Assembly (NCBI GenBank): GCA_016716665.1
Contig: JADJVH010000003.1
Span: forward strand, 62,001 to 126,000
Direction: 5' to 3'
Source of the DNA: Candidatus Opimibacter iunctus
GTDB taxonomy: Bacteria; Bacteroidota; Bacteroidia; Chitinophagales; Saprospiraceae
Length of the DNA: 64,000 nucleotides
Below the pieces are notes generated by a model. The model did no database searches. It saw only the letters and a list, made by a program, of their open reading frames with translations, and was not told the origin of the DNA. Position numbers and translations under genes: made by a program. Positions 25,038 through 35,396 of this stretch are shown here, piece by piece. Position 1 is the first letter of the stretch. Each line of letters opens with the position of its first letter.

Positions 25038-27600
25038 CTACACTCGCATAGATAGAGTCTGCTGAGCTTGTAAACAATACCGAATACGTGCCTTGCAACA
25101 AATCACAGGGCTGACCTTCAAGCGTGAAGTCAGGATAGTCCTCTACAAAAATCTGGATCGCCAGCGTATCATAACAGATCGCGGCCGAAGCCAGCACATA
25201 GATCGTCGTCGAATCTGTCGGCACGAAATACAACGGATCCAACAGATTGGTCGAATCAGGAGGCAGGCTCGAATGATAGGAATACGTCGCTCCACTGTTG
25301 CCTGCATCGACCAGCGGAATTGCACTGAGCACGACGACATCTCCCTGGCATATACGCACCGGCGGCACTGAATCAAGATGTGGTAAAGGGAATATCGTAA
25401 ACGGTACCTGGATTGAATTCACACAATAATCATCTGTCACCAGTGCCCACAGTTGAACTACATTCACCAGATTAGCTCCTGTTGGTGAATTGATTTCTTC
25501 ACCTCCCTGCAGCGGATCACCATCATACCAGGTCACTTCATAGAACGGATTGATCTGCACATCATATTCTGTCAGGTCAATATCCTTTGCATCATCAAGG
25601 CATAGCATCAGTGAAAAAGTCGTCACAGTAGGTTGTGGATGGATATAAAAGGTATGCTCTGTATTGCCTAGTGATCCGACACAACCGTAGAAATCATAGA
25701 GCTGGTCCAGTGTGAACGTAATCTCACTGTCCGCTAACGACTGTGGAATTATCATTTGACCAGTAGCGCCATTGTATACCGGAGCAGGAACATTGTCTAC
25801 ACAAATAGAAATCTCTCCTGATGCAGGAACACCGACCTGGGTAAAGACCCATGGCGCATTATTTGGCGCTGTCATCGTAAAGTCCATTTTAAACCCTGGC
25901 GTACCTCCACTGATATCAATCACCATTGTAGCCGGCTCAATAATGCAATTCTTAACACACAAGTCATCCGGCCCTGAAATGCTGGCTGTCATATCCGGAT
26001 CACAGGGGTCTGAACAAAAACCCGGTGGCTCGATATCAAACCAGAAATCACACCACAACGGATTGAGTGATGTGACATGGATAGTCATGTAGGAAGCAGT
26101 AGCTGTACCCGGGTCAAGGATAAAAGTCTCAGGGGTACCTGCAATACCTGTAGTGGGTGAAATGTCTCCAACGAAAGCTTCTATTTCATATTCCGGACCA
26201 AACCCCTGGCCAAGGACATTCAGATTGATCGTAATGCGATCATCAGTGATATCATGAGGTGTGCCATTGACATCACAACCTACCTCGATATCACTAGCAG
26301 ATACGTCGACCCAGTATACGGTAACGGATGCGGTATCTGGTGGACAAGAGTGTGGCGGATCGTATATCTGTGTGTACATATATGTTCCAGGTCCCCAGAA
26401 AGACTGATAAAACCAATCATTCCAAAACGAATCTAATTCAGGAATCCATGTACCTCCTGGCTCCGGTGTTCCTTCGAGGAAATGAAATAATGCAAATATT
26501 CCCTCATTGGGGCACACGTACAACTCGCCATGCAATCCGGGATCACGGTATGGTGCAGTCAATGTTACCGGGGGTGAAAATGGAGAGTACACTGTGCACC
26601 CACCTACTTTTTCGACAGAGACAAGGGAAAAGGTGATATCATCAGTGACTGTGAGGCCATAGCCTGTAGTACCACTGACACCAAGGAGTTCAAAAGTATC
26701 AACGCCGTTCGTAAACAATACATTATACTCGCCATCCCATGGCAGGTTAAAGACCAAGGCATCTTCATGAGGTGAGCAACCATCGCAAACCCAACAGCCG
26801 ATGGAAAACCCATCTGAAATGATAAAGGTCTGTCCCAGGTAATTATTTGGCCATGAGTTATAATCCGTGCAGGTGCTAAACGCATTCCAGTCTGGCCACC
26901 ATTTGATTCTATCTATCCATTCAAAATGATCAGCCGGCGTCACCGGCCCGGCAAATCGGATAAAAGCTGTATTTGCACCAGGGCCTGAACTCATCTCCTG
27001 TGAGTAACATCCGGCTAACGATGGTGGCAGATTTGATGTATTGACTGTACCGTCCGCTACCCACTCTCCCCTACTGTTAGCCCCCCATAGCAGTCGGCCA
27101 TCATAGCGTGCCTTGTTAGCTCCACCACCTTGATTGTCCCAGGTACCTCCCTGCATGAAAATGACCTGATCTCCAGCAGAATCAATATTAAAGTTTCCAC
27201 CAGGTGTATTCAGATTAGAAAAAACCCATGCATTATCTGGTGACAATGTCCTGTATACCCAATTGCCGGCTATAATCTGACCCTGTAGTGTAATGACAGT
27301 ACCTCTTGGAATAGTGCCACCAGTCCTGGTCATCTTGATGGTACCTTCCGAATCCCCAAAGAATCCAGCATGCTGGTATTCCCAACCATTGTCTGTGATA
27401 TCAATCTCAGTCCCGGTGGTGATATCCTGGAAACACATAAAGCTGAGTTCATCCGACAGTGGTGTAACTCCACATGCTGCCATATTAGAGCCCCAGGAAA
27501 AAACGATGATGTCACCCGGGTATAGTGTGGTCTGCGCACGGCCACTCAGCGAAAAGCAGAGAAGAAAAAAACTAATGCATTTAAAGTATTGGTGTGCCAT
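24982..27600 (-). CDS. Giant T9SS protein, copy A, N-terminal fragment
   Basis: The first 860 or so residues: a signal peptide (1-22, ending SGRAQ), then TTLYPGDIIVFSWGS, TGTEIDITDNGW, and a series of beta-rich extracellular regions with paired cysteines (GCWVCDGCSPHEDAL). It opens with a lamin-tail-like/secreted module of the kind seen before T9SS proteins, but I do not recognise a function. After about 25031 the frame is shifted by an inserted C. Compared with copy B, the first ~650 residues are clearly diverged and the rest is nearly identical. Confidence 0.85.
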   Translation of the reverse strand: MAHQYFKCISFFLLCFSLSGRAQTTLYPGDIIVFSWGSNMAACGVTPLSDELSFMCFQDITTGTEIDITDNGWEYQHAGFFGDSEGTIKMTRTGGTIPRGTVITLQGQIIAGNWVYRTLSPDNAWVFSNLNTPGGNFNIDSAGDQVIFMQGGTWDNQGGGANKARYDGRLLWGANSRGEWVADGTVNTSNLPPSLAGCYSQEMSSGPGANTAFIRFAGPVTPADHFEWIDRIKWWPDWNAFSTCTDYNSWPNNYLGQTFIISDGFSIGCWVCDGCSPHEDALVFNLPWDGEYNVLFTNGVDTFELLGVSGTTGYGLTVTDDITFSLVSVEKVGGCTVYSPFSPPVTLTAPYRDPGLHGELYVCPNEGIFALFHFLEGTPEPGGTWIPELDSFWNDWFYQSFWGPGTYMYTQIYDPPHSCPPDTASVTVYWVDVSASDIEVGCDVNGTPHDITDDRITINLNVLGQGFGPEYEIEAFVGDISPTTGIAGTPETFILDPGTATASYMTIHVTSLNPLWCDFWFDIEPPGFCSDPCDPDMTASISGPDDLCVKNCIIEPATMVIDISGGTPGFKMDFTMTAPNNAPWVFTQVGVPASGEISICVDNVPAPVYNGATGQMIIPQSLADSEITFTLDQLYDFYGCVGSLGNTEHTFYIHPQPTVTTFSLMLCLDDAKDIDLTEYDVQINPFYEVTWYDGDPLQGGEEINSPTGANLVNVVQLWALVTDDYCVNSIQVPFTIFPLPHLDSVPPVRICQGDVVVLSAIPLVDAGNSGATYSYHSSLPPDSTNLLDPLYFVPTDSTTIYVLASAAICYDTLAIQIFVEDYPDFTLEGQPCDLLQGTYSVLFTSSADSIYASVGVGGQQCEWPGCSDRYSE

Positions 27601-27762
27601 ACCTTTTTAAATTGTGGTGTGATGCAAAAAGAGCCGCTGTCAAGAAATATACTAATTTTCAAACGACCCGACCGTTTGTCGCAGAAAACTTAAATACCCG
27701 TTCTCCAATTTTCGCCAACCAGAGTGGTATTCAACAAATCTTCTTTGCCTTCTTAGTGATGT

Positions 27763-29934
27763 TTATCGCAAGAGCGTCACATCCCCAGTGATAAAAAACT
27801 CCTTACCCCGCTTGTTAGTCGCCCCCACCCGATACACATATACCCCGGGCATCATGCGCTCACTATTCAACGTCCCATCCCATCCCAGGTTGCTCTGTGC
27901 AGGTGTGATACCCTTGATAGAATACACCAACTCTCCCCACCGGCTATAGATCTCAAAGTACTCTATCGAGGTGATCGACGGATCCGTCTGCGGAAACAGC
28001 ATATCATTGACCCCATCTCCATTCGGAGAGAACACATTCGCGATATAGATATTACTGTTCAGCAACACCCGTATCTTCAATTCATCCGTATACAGGCATC
28101 CCTTTTCATCAATCCCGGATAACTGGTATAGCTGATCATTCTCCGGATGGATCACCTGGTTTAACTGATCGCTTTGCAATAAATGGCCATCATCCCCACT
28201 CCAGTAAAAGGTGTCCGGTACAAAACTCAACTGTGGCTTGATCACCACACTATCGCCTGCCAGGATCGTCTGGTCCGGGCCCAGGCTCAGGCTCTCACTG
28301 CTCGCTGACTTGATCTCTACCTCCAGCTCTGTCTTGCAATTGTTCCCATCTGTCAGCTCCAGATGATACGTCCCCGCTCCCAGTCCATCTATGATATGCG
28401 GGAACACCGTGATCTGCTCCTGTGCGCCTCCATCGACTGCAATAAAGTATGGGCCGTTGCCTCCCATGATCCCCTGTATCGCGATCACTCCATCATGATC
28501 TCCTGGACATGTGATATCTACCCAACTCACGCCTGGGATCATCTCCTGGTAGTAAGCCACATTTACGATCTGGCTGGCCTTGCAACCCAATGCATCTTCT
28601 GCCACAAACTCATAGCTCCCTGCCTGGGTCACCTGCAATGTGGTCTGATACAGACTGTCACTTCCCACTATCCAGTATGCCGTCACACTTCCCTTTGGAT
28701 CATTCACCTGCCCCTGAAGGGTGATGTTATCATCCGGGCACAGGTCCACCGATAACGGCAGATTGCTCACCGAGATCGTGCATGCACAATCTGCACTCGC
28801 GATATCTATCGTAGTCGTGCACAATCCATTGCCACTCGATACCGATACCTGCACCGGACTATTCAATGTTATGTTTTCTATCCTGTATTGGTTGCCTCCC
28901 AGGGACACTACATTGCCCTCACTACTCGTCGGCACACCTGTCGTTGTCACCGTGGCCTCCCAGCTTTGCAGGTCGCCTGCACACTTCACCTCTGCTACCG
29001 TGATGGTCGGTGTAGCAATCACATTCAGGTTCACCTCCGAAAAATCAGGGCACCCCGCTACCGCATTGGTCAGCGTATATCTGATCCGATACGTCCCCGC
29101 ATCAGAACTGTTGGTCACAAAACTTGATCCCGTGATCACCGCCGGCTTTGTACCTGCAGGAGCACTCACGATACTCCATGTCCCGGGCTCTCCGGTCAGC
29201 AGCAATGTATTCAGGTTCAAGGTGCCTGATTCACTGCACAAGCCCTGCAGAGGAGACGATACCGCCACACTAGGACAGGCACAGTTCCGGATCAACAGGT
29301 TTACTCCTGTCGTGTCATTCTTACACGGTGCTACCGCATTGTTGGTCGTATAGAAGATCGTATATGAGCCTGCCGTCAGTGTCGACGGATTGATCTGGCT
29401 CGATCCTGTGATCGGTGCATTGACCGTATCAGGAAAAAACCACGTACCTCCTGTATTTCCAAAGGTGATCAGCGCATCCAGATCTACCAAGGTATTGGCT
29501 GTATCACAATAGGTCTGTGTACCTGCATTCAATATATAGTACGCTCTCCCATCGATCGTGATCGTCACCGTCTCTGTTGCCGCAGGGCACACACCACCCT
29601 GATCCGTGGAGGTCAGCGTAAAGTTCACTGTCCCTGCTGTGATATCCGCAAGTGTCGGCGTATACGTCAGGTTCAGTGCCCCAGGATTTCCTATGGTGCC
29701 ACTTCCACTCGTCTGCCAGTTGTGCACCGTATTGGTCCCTCCTGCTGTGCCTGTCAGTATGATATTGTCCGGCGCACATACCGCACCATTGCTTCCTGCA
29801 TCTGCATACGGCGAGCCTCGCAGTGTAAGTTGGAACAGTGCAGAGTCTACACAATTAGACAGGATCACTGATCGGATAAATCGCATAGTATATAATCCTG
29901 CATCCGCCTGGGAAGCCATCAAAATTACTGCCAC
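27763..29934 (-). CDS. Giant T9SS protein, copy B, C-terminal fragment (type-B sorting domain)
   Basis: The C-terminal part of copy B, which reads straight through the position where copy A is broken at 23788-23790. It contains the two late C-x-C modules and the type-B T9SS domain ending GDVTLLR. Its link to the preceding fragment is broken by an extra G in GGG near 29909 (CCTGGGAAGCC versus CCTGGAAGCC in copy A). Its stop is 162 bp upstream of the copy A start. Proteins of this class are large secreted surface structures. Confidence 0.88.
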   Translation of the reverse strand: MAVILMASQADAGLYTMRFIRSVILSNCVDSALFQLTLRGSPYADAGSNGAVCAPDNIILTGTAGGTNTVHNWQTSGSGTIGNPGALNLTYTPTLADITAGTVNFTLTSTDQGGVCPAATETVTITIDGRAYYILNAGTQTYCDTANTLVDLDALITFGNTGGTWFFPDTVNAPITGSSQINPSTLTAGSYTIFYTTNNAVAPCKNDTTGVNLLIRNCACPSVAVSSPLQGLCSESGTLNLNTLLLTGEPGTWSIVSAPAGTKPAVITGSSFVTNSSDAGTYRIRYTLTNAVAGCPDFSEVNLNVIATPTITVAEVKCAGDLQSWEATVTTTGVPTSSEGNVVSLGGNQYRIENITLNSPVQVSVSSGNGLCTTTIDIASADCACTISVSNLPLSVDLCPDDNITLQGQVNDPKGSVTAYWIVGSDSLYQTTLQVTQAGSYEFVAEDALGCKASQIVNVAYYQEMIPGVSWVDITCPGDHDGVIAIQGIMGGNGPYFIAVDGGAQEQITVFPHIIDGLGAGTYHLELTDGNNCKTELEVEIKSASSESLSLGPDQTILAGDSVVIKPQLSFVPDTFYWSGDDGHLLQSDQLNQVIHPENDQLYQLSGIDEKGCLYTDELKIRVLLNSNIYIANVFSPNGDGVNDMLFPQTDPSITSIEYFEIYSRWGELVYSIKGITPAQSNLGWDGTLNSERMMPGVYVYRVGATNKRGKEFFITGDVTLLR

Positions 29935-31557
29935 TCAACGTCGCCGGATTTGCTCCCGGTGGCGTGCTTACCATCTGCCATGTCCCATTCACTCCCGGGC
30001 CTTCAAACGTTGCCATGTCTACAGTACCTGGTTCTGAGCACAATTGATACACTGCACTCGACAGCAACGCAGGACAACTGCAATCCGGTGCAGGTAACAG
30101 TATTGTTTGTGTACATCCCGTCGCCGTGATCTCCAGGTCAAACTGGATATCTGTATCAAACGGTATATCTTCTAATGCAAAACTATCTGTGCCTGCTATC
30201 TGTACCAACGTGCCTCCACTCATCGTGATGACATCTGCATTGGAGGTAAACAGCAACTCATACGTCAGCGCCTGGTCATCACACAGGATATCATACACCA
30301 GCACCGCCGGCAGTGGATTGACGATCGCCGTGATCGTATCTCTGTCTTCACAATTGCCCGATGCGGAGGTATACACATATTGCCATGTATCTCCATTGAC
30401 AGGAACTACTGTCCCTGAGGCAGGAAGATTACCCGGCAATTTAAACCAGCCTCCGCTTCCCGGTACACCATTGAGCTCCGCAGGGGTCATGGCCGTCAGA
30501 TTGAGCGTCTCTCCGGCACATAGCACAGGATCAGCAGGACTCTGCAGGATGGGCAGCGGATATACCTGCAGTCCTATCGAGGTCCTTAAGCTGTAACAAT
30601 TCGATCCGGGATCAAGGGCTTCGACATAATACGTAGCATTGGCTGGTGTTACCGGCTGATACGTCAGGCTGTTTTGCAAAAACGCTACACCACCACTTGG
30701 TACCGTATACCAGTTGGCCACCAATCCCGGATCTACCGTCACCGACATCACCGGTGAAGTCTCATCTTCGCACAGGCTATAGCCTGCAGCACCTGGCACA
30801 GGCTGGTTGAGTTGTGGACAATTACAGTTGGGTGCTACAATCAGGAACGTATCACTGCATAGTGCTGTCGGATTGAAAAGCTCAATCGTCACGTTTGTAT
30901 TATTCGGAATACCGGTCACTGCATCCTGGCCACTCGCATTGTTGACCACCACACCTACACTCGCATAGATAGAGTCTGCTGAGCTTGTAAACAATACCGA
31001 ATACGTGCCTTGCAACAAATCACAGGGCTGACCTTCAAGCGTGAAGTCAGGATAGTCCTCTACAAAAATCTGGATCGCCAGCGTATCATAACAGATCGCG
31101 GCCGAAGCCAGCACATAGATCGTCGTCGAATCTGTCGGCACGAAATACAACGGATCCAACAGATTGGTCGAATCAGGAGGCAGGCTCGAATGATAGGAAT
31201 ACGTCGCTCCACTGTTGCCTGCATCGACCAGCGGAATTGCACTGAGCACGACGACATCTCCCTGGCATATACGCACCGGCGGCACTGAATCAAGATCTGG
31301 TAAAGGGAATATCGTAAACGGTACCTGGATTGAATTCACACAATAATCATCTGTCACCAGTGCCCACAGTTGAACTACATTCACCAGGTTGGCTCCTGTC
31401 GGTGAATTGATTTCTTCACCACCCTGCAGCGGATCACCATCATACCAGGTCACTTCATAGAACGGATTGATCTGCACATCATATTCTGTCAGGTCAATAT
31501 CCTTCGCATCATCAAGGCATAGCATCAGTGAAAAAGTCGTCACAGTAGGTTGTGGGT
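27763..31557. repeat. Near-identical duplicated block, copy B (3.8 kb)
   Basis: Partner of 21845-25640; see that entry for extent. Together they cover the last two thirds of each large gene. Confidence 0.9.
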
Positions 31558-33064
31558 GGATAAAAAAAGTGTGTTCTGCATTACCAAGGGCACTGATACA
31601 TCCATAGAAATCATAGAGGTTGTCCAGGGTAAACGTAATCTCACTGTCCGCTAACGACTGTGGAATTATCAATTGACCAGTAGCGCCATTGTATACCGGA
31701 GCAGGAACATTGTCTACACAGATAGAAATCTCTCCTGATGCAGGAACACCAGCTAAAGGGAAAACCCATGGTGAATTATTTGGTGCAGTCAGTGTAAAGT
31801 CCATTTGATAGCCTGGTGTGCCTCCACTGATATCAATCATCATGGTACCTGGTTCGATGATACAGTTCTTTACACATAGGTCGTCAGGTCCTGATATCGT
31901 TGCAAACATATCCGGATCGCAGGGATCTGAACAAAAGCCCGGTGGCTCGATGGGAAGCCAGAAGTCACACCACAGTGGATTGTACGAGACTACATGCAGC
32001 GTCATATACGATGCAGTAGCTGTACCTGGATCCAGCGTAAACGTCTGTTGGACACCAACAACGCCATCTGTCGGAGTAACGTCACCAACAAATGCTTCAA
32101 CATAATAATCGGGACCAAATCCTTCGCCATTGACGGTCAGATTAATCACGATCCTGTCATCAGTAATATCATGGGGTGTGCCGTTGACATCACAACTCAC
32201 TTCGACATCACTGGCAGATATATCTGTCCAGTAAATCGTAACGGATGCGGTATCCGGTGGACAGGAATGAGGTGGTTGGTATTCCTGGGTATAGACATAT
32301 GTACCGGGGCCCCATGTGGAATAATAGAAGCCCATTGGGCTCAGTGGGGGATACCAAACTCCTCCATCTTCAGGAGTACCTTCAAGAAAGTAGGATAAGG
32401 CAAAATAACCTTCATTAGGACAAACATAGAATGTGTGATGCAAGCCTGGATCCCTGTATGGTGCCGTTAATGTTACTGGTCCTGAAAACTTGGAATATAC
32501 AGTGCACCCTCCGACTTTCTCTACGGATACCAGGGAGTAGGTAATATCATGAGTGACCGTGACGCCTACCCCATTGATACCACTGACGCCAAGCACCTCA
32601 AAAGTATCTGTACCGTCTGTATATTTTACATTGTACAAACCATCCCAGGGCAGACTGAGGATCAAAGCATCCTCATGTGGGTTACATCCGTTGCATACCC
32701 AACAACCAATGGAAAACTCATCTGTGAGCGAAAAGACCTGGCCTATATAATTATTCGGCCATGAATTGTAATCCGTGCAGGTCATAAAGGCATTCCAGTC
32801 TGGTACATACTGGACTCTTTCCATCCATTCAAAATGGTCACCAGCAGAAATATCTCCGGCAAACCTGATATAGGCTGTATTTGCTCCGGATCCGGAGGAC
32901 ATCGCCTGGAAATAACAAGGATCAAGGGCTGGCGGAAGATTGGAGGAATTGGCGGTACCATCTGCGGTCCAGTCCCCTTTACTGTTAGCTCCCCAGATCA
33001 ATCGGCCATCATAACGGGCCCTGTTGGCTCCTCCTCCCTGATTGTCCCAGGTACCCCCTTGCAT
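29855..33064 (-). CDS. Giant T9SS protein, copy B, main fragment
   Basis: About 1070 residues, valid from the frameshift near 33228 to the one near 29909. It covers the N-terminal beta-rich domains (GCWVCNGCNPHEDAL), the region with TITISGPDDLCV-like sequence, and the first two C-x-C-P modules. The copy is intact at the position where copy A is broken (25031), where it reads SVGVVVNNASGQ. The first in-frame Met is at 33064 only because the true start is in the other fragment. Confidence 0.85.
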   Translation of the reverse strand: MQGGTWDNQGGGANRARYDGRLIWGANSKGDWTADGTANSSNLPPALDPCYFQAMSSGSGANTAYIRFAGDISAGDHFEWMERVQYVPDWNAFMTCTDYNSWPNNYIGQVFSLTDEFSIGCWVCNGCNPHEDALILSLPWDGLYNVKYTDGTDTFEVLGVSGINGVGVTVTHDITYSLVSVEKVGGCTVYSKFSGPVTLTAPYRDPGLHHTFYVCPNEGYFALSYFLEGTPEDGGVWYPPLSPMGFYYSTWGPGTYVYTQEYQPPHSCPPDTASVTIYWTDISASDVEVSCDVNGTPHDITDDRIVINLTVNGEGFGPDYYVEAFVGDVTPTDGVVGVQQTFTLDPGTATASYMTLHVVSYNPLWCDFWLPIEPPGFCSDPCDPDMFATISGPDDLCVKNCIIEPGTMMIDISGGTPGYQMDFTLTAPNNSPWVFPLAGVPASGEISICVDNVPAPVYNGATGQLIIPQSLADSEITFTLDNLYDFYGCISALGNAEHTFFIHPQPTVTTFSLMLCLDDAKDIDLTEYDVQINPFYEVTWYDGDPLQGGEEINSPTGANLVNVVQLWALVTDDYCVNSIQVPFTIFPLPDLDSVPPVRICQGDVVVLSAIPLVDAGNSGATYSYHSSLPPDSTNLLDPLYFVPTDSTTIYVLASAAICYDTLAIQIFVEDYPDFTLEGQPCDLLQGTYSVLFTSSADSIYASVGVVVNNASGQDAVTGIPNNTNVTIELFNPTALCSDTFLIVAPNCNCPQLNQPVPGAAGYSLCEDETSPVMSVTVDPGLVANWYTVPSGGVAFLQNSLTYQPVTPANATYYVEALDPGSNCYSLRTSIGLQVYPLPILQSPADPVLCAGETLNLTAMTPAELNGVPGSGGWFKLPGNLPASGTVVPVNGDTWQYVYTSASGNCEDRDTITAIVNPLPAVLVYDILCDDQALTYELLFTSNADVITMSGGTLVQIAGTDSFALEDIPFDTDIQFDLEITATGCTQTILLPAPDCSCPALLSSAVYQLCSEPGTVDMATFEGPGVNGTWQMVSTPPGANPATLSGSNFDGFPGGCRIIYYAIYPISDPV

Positions 33065-33143
33065 AAAAAATACCTGGTCACCACCCGGTTCAATATTAAA
33101 ATACCCACCCGGTACATTGGTATTTGTAAATGTCCATCCATTG

Positions 33144-33512
33144 TCAGGGCTGATCGTCCTGTAGATCCAGTTTCCGGCAATAAATTGGCTCTGTATTGTA
33201 ATGACGGTGCCCCTGGTTATAGTAACCCCCGGTCCTGGTCATCCTGAGCGTGCCTTCCGAATCACCCCAGTAGTTTGGAATGGCATATTCCCAGCCATTG
33301 TCAGTGATATCAATTTCAGTACCTGTTGTAAGATCCTGGAAACACATAAAACTCAGTTCATCAGACTGAGGGGTCACCCCGCAGGCAGCCATATCGGAGC
33401 CCCAGGAAAAAACGATGATATCACCCGGGTAGAGTGTTGTTTGGGCTTGTATACTTAATGAGGAGAGAAAAAGAAGTACTGCATATAACCACTTCATGTA
33501 GCTTCTGGGCAT
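33144..33512 (-). CDS. Giant T9SS protein, copy B, N-terminal fragment
   Basis: Signal peptide MPRSYMKWLYAVLLFLSSLS, then the mature start QTTLYPGDIIVFSWGSDMAA shared with copy A. After TRTGG the frame is broken by one extra C in the CCCCC at 33226-33230; copy A has four fewer bases of C there in aligned form and stays in frame. Coding should resume in the frame of the main fragment. Confidence 0.82.
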   Translation of the reverse strand: MPRSYMKWLYAVLLFLSSLSIQAQTTLYPGDIIVFSWGSDMAACGVTPQSDELSFMCFQDLTTGTEIDITDNGWEYAIPNYWGDSEGTLRMTRTGGYYNQGHRHYNTEPIYCRKLDLQDDQP

Positions 33513-33701
33513 AGACGGTAGTAATTTTTTGAAGGCACATTATGCAGAGGGAGTCTAAATATAGAAAAAAATGAGACAAATGCAGGAATGTTGGGCATCC
33601 CGGACAAATTCAATTCAAGCCACATGCCACTCATATCATGTCTACATTTTGTCATATTGTCTTGCAATTCAATAAGTTAGCAAATAATTGCTTTTGCTTG
33701 G
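33513..33701. other. Divergent intergenic region, left part
   Basis: A/T-rich DNA between copy B (minus) and the Atg22-like gene (plus). No ORF or hairpin was seen. The minus-strand promoter for copy B was not recognised. Together with the promoter at 33702-33734 it makes up the 340-bp gap. Confidence 0.5.
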
Positions 33702-33734
33702 TTGGCTGCTGAAGACTACTTTGCATTACTTTTG
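33702..33734 (+). promoter_or_regulatory. Likely promoter of the Atg22-like transporter gene
   Basis: TTG at 33702-33704 and TACTTTTG at 33727-33734, 22 bp apart, resemble the Bacteroidota TTG/TAnnTTTG promoter. The leader to the ATG at 33853 would be about 110 nt. Confidence 0.45.
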
Positions 33735-33852
33735 GGTTTTTATCCCATAGATAGGATTCCCCGAACAATATTGATCTTCACCAACCCCCAAAGACCAGTT
33801 CCGTTACAAACCACCTTATGCAGATACTGAATGAGTCACTTTCGCTTCCTCA

Positions 33853-35214
33853 ATGAGCAGCATGAAACCGAAAAACGCCGATAAAAAAATATACAGGGCC
33901 TGGAGCATGTATGATTGGGCCAATTCGGCATACAACCTGGTCATTACAGCAACGATATTTCCTATATATTTTATAGCCGTGACCAGTGACGGCAATGATA
34001 GCACAGTAGATACGATTTCATTCTTTGGATGGAATGCAGTCAATAGTTCTATGCTCAATTATGCAATGGCATTTGCCTATATGGTAGTCGCCATCATCAC
34101 ACCTATCCTTTCTTCTATTGCCGACTATCGGGGCACGAAGAAAAGGTTTATGAAAATCTTTACCTATATGGGTGGAGCGGCCTGCTGCGGATTGTTTTTT
34201 TTCAATTCCGGACGGATAGAACTAGGCCTCATATTCGCTATTATAGCAGCTATTGGCTATAGCGGAGGTATCGTATTCTATAATGCGTATCTGCCGGAAA
34301 TCGCCGAAGAAAAAAAGCATGATGCATTAAGTGCCAGTGGATATGCTTATGGATATGTCGGAAGCGTCATCCTGCAACTCATCTGCATTGCCTTTGTACA
34401 GATGGAATTTGAGGATTCCACATTTGCAGCAAGGCTTTCATTTCTAATGGTCGGATTGTGGTGGATAGGTTTTGCACAGATTCCGTTCAGGATACTCCCT
34501 AGCGGACAACCCACCAAGGGCGATCCTGGCCACAACATACTTTACAATGGCTTCCATGAATTGAAAAATGTCTATGGTGAGTTAAAGGGGCTGCCGGTAT
34601 TAAAAATCTACTTACTGGCCTTCTTCTTTTACAGCATGGGTGTGCAGACGGTCATGTTAGCTGCGGCTGAATTTGCTGTAAAAGAAATCAAGAAAGAAGT
34701 AGATGGTGTATGGGTCAACCTGGGCCAGACAGAACTCATCACCATCATCCTCATCATCCAGCTGGTGGCTATTGCGGGGGCCATGCTCATGGCGGCGCTA
34801 TCAAGAGTGATCGGAAACATCAAAGTGCTAGTGCTTACGGTTATGTTGTGGATCGGCATCTGTGTTGTCGCTTATTATACGCATACTGCCAACCAGTTTT
34901 ATTTACTGGCTGCAGTTGTAGGATTGGTGATGGGCGGCATTCAATCGATGAGTAGATCGACATATTCGAAGATCATGCCTCAAACCCGGGATACCGCCTC
35001 ATTTTTCAGCTTCTACAATGTAGCTGAAAAAGTGGCCATGTCCCTTGGATTGTTTACGTTTGGCCTGATCGAGCACATCACCGGCAATATGCGTAACTCT
35101 ATTTTTGCCCTTGCTGTTTTTTTTGTCATCGGACTGGCCTTCCTGATGGTCACTGAAAAAAATAGAAAAAAAGAAGGCATGGATGATCAGTTGCACAAAG
35201 CACAGGAGGCTTGA
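33853..35214 (+). CDS. MFS transporter, UMF1/Atg22-like
   Basis: A 453-residue protein with about 12 membrane segments. The N-terminus YRAWSMYDWANSAYNLVIT matches the UMF1/Atg22-like MFS group, as does the later segment GGIQSMSRSTYSKIMP. Atg22 exports amino acids from the yeast vacuole, but substrates of bacterial members are unknown. ATG at 33853 is used; a second Met (33862) is close. It is preceded by a consensus promoter and followed by no clear terminator. Confidence 0.88.
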   Translation: MSSMKPKNADKKIYRAWSMYDWANSAYNLVITATIFPIYFIAVTSDGNDSTVDTISFFGWNAVNSSMLNYAMAFAYMVVAIITPILSSIADYRGTKKRFMKIFTYMGGAACCGLFFFNSGRIELGLIFAIIAAIGYSGGIVFYNAYLPEIAEEKKHDALSASGYAYGYVGSVILQLICIAFVQMEFEDSTFAARLSFLMVGLWWIGFAQIPFRILPSGQPTKGDPGHNILYNGFHELKNVYGELKGLPVLKIYLLAFFFYSMGVQTVMLAAAEFAVKEIKKEVDGVWVNLGQTELITIILIIQLVAIAGAMLMAALSRVIGNIKVLVLTVMLWIGICVVAYYTHTANQFYLLAAVVGLVMGGIQSMSRSTYSKIMPQTRDTASFFSFYNVAEKVAMSLGLFTFGLIEHITGNMRNSIFALAVFFVIGLAFLMVTEKNRKKEGMDDQLHKAQEA

Positions 35215-35396
35215 ATAAAAATTTAGGGATTCATTAAATAGCTTGTAACCACCTCCAGCCTATTCATTCCTTATCTTGGAATGATATCCCCTGCTACCCA
35301 TTTTTCAGCCTTAGAGACATTTTTCGGAATGTAGCAATTGTCCTACAATCCTGATTATCTCAAATCATTATCTTTCGGTCCGGACAAGAAAAGTCT

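Larger units (their letters stand above)
21845..25640. repeat. Near-identical duplicated block, copy A (3.8 kb)
   Basis: Aligned to 27763-31557 at a constant offset of about 5917-5918 bp. The two blocks differ only at scattered sites and in a few clusters (for example 22695-22770 and 24570-24720). Beyond 25640 the copies diverge abruptly, though short near-identical patches return (for example 25690-25830). Confidence 0.9.

Noticed and set aside
28721..29353. Plus-strand frame inside the duplicated block
   Set aside because: Occurs in both copies only because the DNA is duplicated; antisense of modular T9SS coding sequence.
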